Of a stretch of 64,000 bases of DNA, positions 58,286 to 64,000 are shown piece by piece (within the stretch, counting starts at the first letter, position 1; every line of letters begins with the position of its first letter). Both the position numbers and the translations under genes were made by a program. The stretch is from a virus. The stretch covers positions 62,001-126,000 of IMG/VR virus record IMGVR_UViG_3300037041_002705. One strand, 5' to 3'. The notes beneath the pieces were generated by a model. It searched no databases and was not told the DNA's origin. It saw nothing but the letters and a program-made list of their open reading frames with translations.

Positions 58286-60916
58286 ATGTCAACAACCCCA
58301 ATAAATCTTCTGTTAGTACAGTCATCAGACGGCTTGGCTCAAGCGTTTGATAAGATAAACTATAACTTCGAACAGCTTGGCTTTGCTGGCGGCGGTCCTG
58401 CAGGAAAGAGGGGATTGACTGGCCTTCCTGGCATTTCAGGCCCTCCTGGACCTCCTGGACTTCCTGGTGCAAAGGGATCAAAGGGAGACAGAGGAAGCAG
58501 ATGGTACACCGGCAGCGGTGCTCCTGCAAGCAACCTTACGCCAACTCCAATAAATTCAGACCTTTACATAGATCTTGCAACATCTGATCTGTACCAGTAT
58601 CTTGGAACAGCAGGCATATGGAGCAAGATAGGGACGCTATCAAGCAGCACAACAGGTGCCGGTGGAGGAAACATCACATCTGATGGATTCTTCAAGAGAT
58701 CAACGACCGGAAACACAGTCTTAAACGTAGTTGCATCAAACACACTTCTCCTGACAACAAACATCTCCGAAGCAGAGACGTCAGGAAACATAGGCGGCGC
58801 ATACAAGCTTAAGGTGTTCAGCTCGGGAAACAACGCAAGGTTTGCTAACCAGTCGGCAAGGGAGACAAACACCGGATGGGATGCATATTCTGGCTACGTA
58901 TTTAGTTCAAATTGGAACGTTGGAACCCCAACAGAGGAGACTCTCCTTCTGCAGGGACTCAGGAATGCAGACTATGCAACGCATAAGCAGTACATAAACA
59001 TCATATCAGACAGAACCATCATAAACAAGCCAGGAGACCAAGGCGCTGGATACAATGGGCCTTACTTCCTTCTTGCGGCAGGCGTTTCTGACATATCAAC
59101 GGATACTCATACGTCTGGTCTCATCGGCGGCGTCGTTAGGTTCCTGTCTAACACAGATTCTAGTGGCACATTTACAGATGGATCATTCAGATGGAATGGA
59201 TCATCACAGAAGTTCCAGTATTTTGTCAGTGGCTCATGGGAGGACCTTTCACAGGATCCTATAACTCTTGATCCTACGCTCGGTGTGACCATAACTGCAG
59301 GTTCATCTGGCGTTGGTCAGGCTGTGGTAAACCTGACAAGCCCTAGCACATCGTTCTCTACGACATCTGTGACAATCAAAGCAGGTGCAAACATAAGCAT
59401 CGCAAACGTTGCCGGCGCGATATCCATATCGAGCACAGGAGGAACTGGCGGTCTTACTAACTCGTTTGCAAATGTCGTGATAACACCAGAGGGGCAATCT
59501 CCTTCAACACTCAGAGCAAGCGGCGAAGACACACTTAACCTGAACCTCACTGACGATTTTACAGCAAGCATCGATGGGGCAACTAAGACCCTAAACCTTG
59601 GGGTAAATCCAGCTGCATTTGCATCATACCCAACGCTGATGAACTTCTTGGGATCAAGGATATCATACTCATCAAACTGGCTGCATCCTTCAAACCAGCT
59701 GGCATTCCCAAACAAGCTCGGACCAAACGATCCGATGAAATGGGGCGCAGATTATCTGACAGTTGCACAGGACGCAGGAAGGTATGAACAGTTTGCAAAT
59801 GTTCTTGCTTCTGCATGGAGGCCAGACATAAATCCGGCAAAGGGAAGCAACCTTATAACATCTAGGATATCCGCATGGGGATGGCCACAGAGCCAGGCAT
59901 CTGATGCGTTTAAGTATCAGAAAGAGGTCATGTATGTGCCCCTCAGACAAAACAAGATCGGTGAGGGCGCAGTTGTTCCTACACAAAAGGTGGAATATGA
60001 CTTCACTGATTTTCAGTCTCCTGCTCCTGCTGTAAGCAACCTTACTGCAGGCGTTACAGTGTTGAATAGCTCTGCGGTTGCTGATACAGTAACAGGAAGG
60101 CCATATGCGCTTCCTATAATCCCAACTCGTTCTCCTGCGGTCCTGAATAAGATAAAGGCTGTCGCAAACAATGACAGTAAGATATCATTCTATCGCGTCT
60201 CAGTTGTTGCATACGGATACGTGAACACTGTCCTTGGATCGAACACATTGCTTTCACAGGCTCAGCAGTCTTACTTTACTGGAATAGGATCTCCTATTCC
60301 AATACACACTGCGGTTATGGTTTACGACTCTACAATACCTTGGAACCAGAGGCTTCCGTCTTCTGCTCCTGCATACCCGTTCTATTCATCGTACTACAAC
60401 AACACATCTGATGCAACATACTCATCTCCTGTTGTGTACTCATATCTTTCAACCCACACAAGGGAGTATGCGCCTGCGCAGTTCAATGAAGGGCTTCTTG
60501 GAAGCCAGGCCGTTGGCGCAGGACCAAATGCAATAAACCCTAACGCAGGAATAGACAATGACTACATCGCAATAAATGCACAAGGAGACAGGATATTCAC
60601 AAGCGGCGTGAACATAAACCAGGCCGCTGGCCAGTTTAATGGAGGAAACACAGTGTTCTGCAACCATATAATAAAGGTTGAGTCATCAGACATCATTCCA
60701 CTTAGGTTCAATGAGGTTGCAGAGGTTGCCTTCATCATGGAGAAGCAGATAGATGTGACATCAAACACGTTTTTCTCAACAACACCGGATTCAACAGTCT
60801 ATAATCCATTGAATGTTCCTGAAGGAAGCCCTCTTCTGAACCTAAAGGTTCTAAGGGCCGGAATAAACATGGTATACGCACACGTTAACTTTGAACTTAT
60901 AGGAGTAAAGGGATGA
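58286..60916 (+). CDS. Fibre protein with short collagen-like segment
   Basis: 876 residues. A short N-terminal attachment part (LAQAFDKINYNFEQLGFAGG) precedes a ~40-residue Gly-X-Y segment including GPPGPPGLPGAKGSKGD, shorter and more proline-rich than the tract of the 14-1675 protein. The rest is beta-rich and may be the fibre body and tip. The N-terminal pattern is shared with the 37723 protein. The final residues overlap the next gene by four bases. A receptor-binding fibre is inferred from architecture. Confidence 0.65.
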   Translation: MSTTPINLLLVQSSDGLAQAFDKINYNFEQLGFAGGGPAGKRGLTGLPGISGPPGPPGLPGAKGSKGDRGSRWYTGSGAPASNLTPTPINSDLYIDLATSDLYQYLGTAGIWSKIGTLSSSTTGAGGGNITSDGFFKRSTTGNTVLNVVASNTLLLTTNISEAETSGNIGGAYKLKVFSSGNNARFANQSARETNTGWDAYSGYVFSSNWNVGTPTEETLLLQGLRNADYATHKQYINIISDRTIINKPGDQGAGYNGPYFLLAAGVSDISTDTHTSGLIGGVVRFLSNTDSSGTFTDGSFRWNGSSQKFQYFVSGSWEDLSQDPITLDPTLGVTITAGSSGVGQAVVNLTSPSTSFSTTSVTIKAGANISIANVAGAISISSTGGTGGLTNSFANVVITPEGQSPSTLRASGEDTLNLNLTDDFTASIDGATKTLNLGVNPAAFASYPTLMNFLGSRISYSSNWLHPSNQLAFPNKLGPNDPMKWGADYLTVAQDAGRYEQFANVLASAWRPDINPAKGSNLITSRISAWGWPQSQASDAFKYQKEVMYVPLRQNKIGEGAVVPTQKVEYDFTDFQSPAPAVSNLTAGVTVLNSSAVADTVTGRPYALPIIPTRSPAVLNKIKAVANNDSKISFYRVSVVAYGYVNTVLGSNTLLSQAQQSYFTGIGSPIPIHTAVMVYDSTIPWNQRLPSSAPAYPFYSSYYNNTSDATYSSPVVYSYLSTHTREYAPAQFNEGLLGSQAVGAGPNAINPNAGIDNDYIAINAQGDRIFTSGVNINQAAGQFNGGNTVFCNHIIKVESSDIIPLRFNEVAEVAFIMEKQIDVTSNTFFSTTPDSTVYNPLNVPEGSPLLNLKVLRAGINMVYAHVNFELIGVKG

Positions 60917-61146
60917 CAAACGAAGAAACTCTAGAAGCAATGGATATAATAAGGGCTTATGAGTATCTGAACCAAGAACTACAGATGGCACTTGATTCGC
61001 TAACAGATCTACAAAAAAAGAAAGACAATCTCATAGAAAGGCTTGAAGGTCTCAAGATTCAAGAGTTGGATTTCATGTCGAGGTACAGAGAGAAGTATGG
61101 CGACAAGAACTTTTTGGAGGATCTAAATTTGGAGACACAACGATGA
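60913..61146 (+). CDS. Small coiled-coil protein
   Basis: 77 residues, nearly all helical and charged (LTDLQKKKDNLIERLEGLKI), with no signal. It overlaps the fibre gene and the membrane-protein gene by four bases each (ATGA), so the three are translationally coupled. Possible roles are a fibre chaperone or a partner of the following membrane protein; neither is shown by sequence. Confidence 0.5.
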   Translation: MTNEETLEAMDIIRAYEYLNQELQMALDSLTDLQKKKDNLIERLEGLKIQELDFMSRYREKYGDKNFLEDLNLETQR

Positions 61147-61883
61147 AGGAAAGACTCACGTACATAATCTCAATAGCTGTGTTGCTGGTTGCCCTTGCTT
61201 TGATGGCAAAGGACTGCTCTTCAAAGAATGAACTTCTGAATATGGCAAACCAAAATGCAGAAGCATTGATGGACTCAACGAGACTGACGAAAAACAAGCT
61301 CGACCAGGAGCAGTACGAGAAGAAGATATTCATGTCCGATGTCGAAACGCTAAAGAAACTGAATTCGGATCTAATCAAAGAGGCGGATGCACAAAGAGGA
61401 AACACCCGTGTCATAACAAAGATAGTCACAAAGGTTGTCTTTGATACGATAAGGATGGACAACAAGGTAGACAGGCTTGATGATTCAACGTTTGTCATAG
61501 GCTTTTCATACAAGAAAGACTTTGATAGTGTCAATTCAATGGCCTTCAATGGAAATGTCCCAACAGTCGTTTCAATCGAAGAAGGAAAGGTTTCACTGAA
61601 ATCGAATTCAACTACCATATCAGATATGTCAATGAGCATGAAGCTCTACACTGGTATCAAAGAAGAAGGAGGAACGTATAGCATATTTGCAAGGACGGAT
61701 TTTCCTGGTGTGAAGTTTGACCTGGATGGGGCTGTAATAGATCCGGAGAAGAGCTTCATCAACAAGAAGACGCCATTTTCTGTGATGCTCGGCGGCGGCA
61801 TCGGCTACGGCCTAACATCAAATGGAACGGGCGTGTTTCCAAGCGTCGGCGTGTTTGTCGGCATAAACTTATTTCATTTCTAA
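61143..61883 (+). CDS. Single-pass membrane protein with barrel-like C-terminus
   Basis: 246 residues. A hydrophobic segment at residues ~7-22 (IISIAVLLVALALMA) follows KER, so the N-terminus faces the cytoplasm and most of the chain is outside. The cysteine after it is not in a convincing lipobox. A coiled coil (~30-85) leads to a beta-rich domain ending PFSVMLGGGIGYGL and a final FHF, like outer-membrane strands. The layout resembles DUF6808/DUF6549-type proteins of Bacteroidota phages. Spanin-like cell-envelope fusion during lysis or host-envelope modification are possibilities, and the sequence cannot separate them. Confidence 0.55.
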   Translation: MKERLTYIISIAVLLVALALMAKDCSSKNELLNMANQNAEALMDSTRLTKNKLDQEQYEKKIFMSDVETLKKLNSDLIKEADAQRGNTRVITKIVTKVVFDTIRMDNKVDRLDDSTFVIGFSYKKDFDSVNSMAFNGNVPTVVSIEEGKVSLKSNSTTISDMSMSMKLYTGIKEEGGTYSIFARTDFPGVKFDLDGAVIDPEKSFINKKTPFSVMLGGGIGYGLTSNGTGVFPSVGVFVGINLFHF

Positions 61884-64000
61884 TGCCTAAGTCAAGACTA
61901 GTAAAGCTAAACGATTATGCTCTTCTGGAGCTGACGTATGAAGAATCAACCATAAACACCGATTCATCGGGGTTTACGATCATAGACAACACGATCCAGG
62001 CGTACCTTCAGGTCCTGAATGACAACAATTCAAGCAAGGCAACCGGAAATGTCCTGGATAGATCTTCTGTCCAGATAGGAACAAATCAGTGGGTGCGAAC
62101 CGAACAGGATGTTGCGATCCCGTATCTCAGCACTGATCAGAGGTTTGATGTCACAAGCTTGGCAACAGAGGCGCCATTGTTACAGTGGAACGTCACGTAT
62201 GACAGGGTAAGGGTTCACATACTTTCTGGATACACGTTTACTGCATCGAGCGGTTTTGTTCTTGAGACTTCGTATCCAGAGGCAAACGGAACGAAGAACA
62301 CCAGGGTTTCTTTGGAGACGTATGTTAACGGAGACGATTACATAGTCTTCAACACGCGCCCTCTTGTCATGAATGGTGCAAACTATGACAAGTACATAGA
62401 GTTCAAGATACCTTCGCTGTCTGACATGATAACGGAGTACAATGCAGCTGTCGACAAACAGGATGCAATTGCATACTACCTCACATCTGATAACAGTGGA
62501 TTTTTAACAGAAGGCCTGATTCGCTTTGACTTCTATGAGATAACAGAGGTCAACAACATCAATGGGTATGATTACCTTACGACTGGCGTTCCAACGTACG
62601 TCTCAGTAGAGCCACAGGATCAGTTCTCAAACCTTGCAGCGGTCATAACCCAGCAGGGAGACTACTTTGAGTACTACCCAACATGGGACGATGCCTTCAT
62701 TGCAGATTACATAGCAATACTAAATGAGACAAAGGGCAGGTACGTTGTCATACATGAGCTGACAGTGTCTGAGCAGATAGGATTCTCACAGATATACAGC
62801 AGCAGCAACGTCATACTGCAGACAAGTGACTTTGATCAGCCATCACTTTTCAAGCCAATACTTAAGAATGCTGACACTGCATTCTCGTTTTCGGTCGACT
62901 ACACAATGAGGCTCACGAATGAGACTGATGGCAGCCAGATAATAAGGACTGCATCTGTCACATCGTTTGAGCCTAAGAGGTTTGGAAAGAACTCCCTGAA
63001 GCTAAACGTCAGAGAGGATGTCATTCCTTACAAGGTCTACAACAAGGTCACAAATGGGCCTGTGTTCAACCTTCCAGTTTCAAAGCAGGACATAAGGATC
63101 CAGAGGATAATAGCACCTTCGTTCTATGAGAACAACAATGTTTCTGTTTCAACAGGAAAGATGTTCATAGACAAGGCAGGCCAGTTCATACCAGAGGACC
63201 TGTTTGAATGGGACATCATATTTGGTCAGACAGAAGCAATAGTCCTTGTCAGTCCGTTTGACAACTACTTCAAGTTCAATGTGTTTAGGGTCACTCCCGA
63301 TTCCATAGAATCATTGGATCTGTCAACTGCACAGGAGATAGACATCGTGTTTGAAACCACGTCTGGAAACAAATACAGGTACTCTCTGTACCAACCGTTT
63401 CCTACTGACCAAACGACGGTGACCAACCAGATAAATGACACAAAGAGCGGCAAGCTGATATTCAGGGTCCCCGCAAACGATTCAGCCAGGATGATAGATG
63501 ATCTTCCTGGAAAGTTCTACATCACTGTCAGAAACCAAAACATTGTAAAGGCCAGGGTTAGCCTTGACATTGCAAGCGATCTAAGAGGAAAAGAAGTAAC
63601 AATTCCTTTCCCTGATTGGTCGCAGAAGTCAAAGGATGACCTCATAACAGTTTACAGCAACCTCAAGCCATACACGATAGAGAAGAGGTACCTAGAGGTC
63701 ATAGAGGTTGTTCCAGACGGTCTTACCGGAGAAGAAACTGTTGTCTATAAGGGCAACGTTGATAAGATAGAGAACTACCAGACTGTGCTAGATAAGGTAG
63801 ATGAGCTAAGGAACAATTCTTTCCTTGCAAGGCTAAACTCTATAAAGGACAGAGAGGCTGTTCTAGATCAAACAACAAAGAACCTAAATGTACGTGAGGC
63901 TCAGCTAAACTCAAAGGAGTCAACGCTAAAGGCGCTTGAGACTGCACTCCTTGGGCAGCAACAGACGCTCCAGGAGCAAACAGATGCCCTTGAAGATCAG
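61883..64000 (+). CDS. Large structural protein, partial (runs off window)
   Basis: About 706 residues of an open frame from ATG 61883 (overlapping the previous stop) to the window end, with no stop seen, so it is truncated by the window edge and not by mutation. The N-terminus MPKSRLVKLNDYALLELTY starts a long beta-rich region. From ~640 the chain becomes a continuous coiled coil (QTTKNLNVREAQLNSKESTL) still going at the edge. Composition fits the preceding virion proteins. Role and full length cannot be judged; a trimeric fibre is the simplest reading. Confidence 0.7.
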   Translation, partial: MPKSRLVKLNDYALLELTYEESTINTDSSGFTIIDNTIQAYLQVLNDNNSSKATGNVLDRSSVQIGTNQWVRTEQDVAIPYLSTDQRFDVTSLATEAPLLQWNVTYDRVRVHILSGYTFTASSGFVLETSYPEANGTKNTRVSLETYVNGDDYIVFNTRPLVMNGANYDKYIEFKIPSLSDMITEYNAAVDKQDAIAYYLTSDNSGFLTEGLIRFDFYEITEVNNINGYDYLTTGVPTYVSVEPQDQFSNLAAVITQQGDYFEYYPTWDDAFIADYIAILNETKGRYVVIHELTVSEQIGFSQIYSSSNVILQTSDFDQPSLFKPILKNADTAFSFSVDYTMRLTNETDGSQIIRTASVTSFEPKRFGKNSLKLNVREDVIPYKVYNKVTNGPVFNLPVSKQDIRIQRIIAPSFYENNNVSVSTGKMFIDKAGQFIPEDLFEWDIIFGQTEAIVLVSPFDNYFKFNVFRVTPDSIESLDLSTAQEIDIVFETTSGNKYRYSLYQPFPTDQTTVTNQINDTKSGKLIFRVPANDSARMIDDLPGKFYITVRNQNIVKARVSLDIASDLRGKEVTIPFPDWSQKSKDDLITVYSNLKPYTIEKRYLEVIEVVPDGLTGEETVVYKGNVDKIENYQTVLDKVDELRNNSFLARLNSIKDREAVLDQTTKNLNVREAQLNSKESTLKALETALLGQQQTLQEQTDALEDQ

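Overview
The window is 64 kb of a large tailed phage with a contractile, T4-like (myovirus) virion. No cellular genes, insertion sequences, CRISPR arrays or tRNA genes were seen. The strongest anchors are a T4 gp21-type prohead protease fused to a scaffold-like repeat region (10690-12561), a gp23-type major capsid protein (12588-14408), and a baseplate series: gp25-like (21489), LysM/gp53-like (25064), hub-like (25673), gp5/gpV-like spike (29989) and gp6-like wedge (35972). Portal, terminase, tail sheath and tube are not in the window. The host is not directly visible. A Bacteroidota host is a weak inference: many starts have A-rich leaders without a clear Shine-Dalgarno, there is a phage-encoded multi-S1-domain protein, and one membrane protein resembles families known from Bacteroidota phages.

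Layout. 1-5857 (+): collagen-like fibre, two further fibre/structural proteins, a small protein with a capsid-targeting-like N-terminus, and small unknowns. 5832-7094 (-): a TPR-glycosyltransferase. 7142-9783 (+): AAA ATPase, guanylate-kinase-like enzyme, GT-A glycosyltransferase. 9802-14408 (+): lysozyme-type endolysin, protease-scaffold fusion, major capsid protein, strong terminator. 14551-15394 (-): two small head-module candidates with their own terminator. 15424-20712 (+): accessory enzyme cluster with an MBD4-like mismatch glycosylase, a DUF6378-like protein, an SGNH-like hydrolase, a thymidylate-synthase-fold enzyme carrying the dCMP-hydroxymethylase Asp, a DUF707-like glycosyltransferase and small unknowns, closed by a palindromic terminator. 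20751-38921 (+): neck and baseplate genes interrupted by a RuvC-like nuclease, a second GT2 enzyme, a multi-S1 protein and an amidoligase-like protein. 38933-64000 (+): very large baseplate/fibre proteins (748 to 2157 residues), a seven-repeat YCF48-like beta-propeller, a second collagen-like fibre, two small genes, and a partial ORF running off the end.

How it fits together. Head, baseplate and fibre genes appear to be driven from a recurrent ATATATA motif 4-42 bases before start codons, much like a T4-type late promoter; about ten copies sit at operon starts. Head maturation seems to use one protease, and a recurring hydrophobic-Asn-Glu-Ser motif at plausible cleavage points in the protease-scaffold fusion, capsid protein and two small proteins suggests its specificity. 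The hydroxymethylase-like enzyme beside an MBD4-like glycosylase suggests synthesis and repair of modified-cytosine DNA; the guanylate-kinase-like enzyme could serve the same nucleotide pathway. Four glycosyltransferase-like genes could decorate DNA or virion proteins.

The least usual items are the MBD4-like glycosylase next to the hydroxymethylase-like gene, the amidoligase-like protein with a beta-helix-like tail, the phage S1 protein, and the protease-scaffold fusion with twelve 14-residue repeats.
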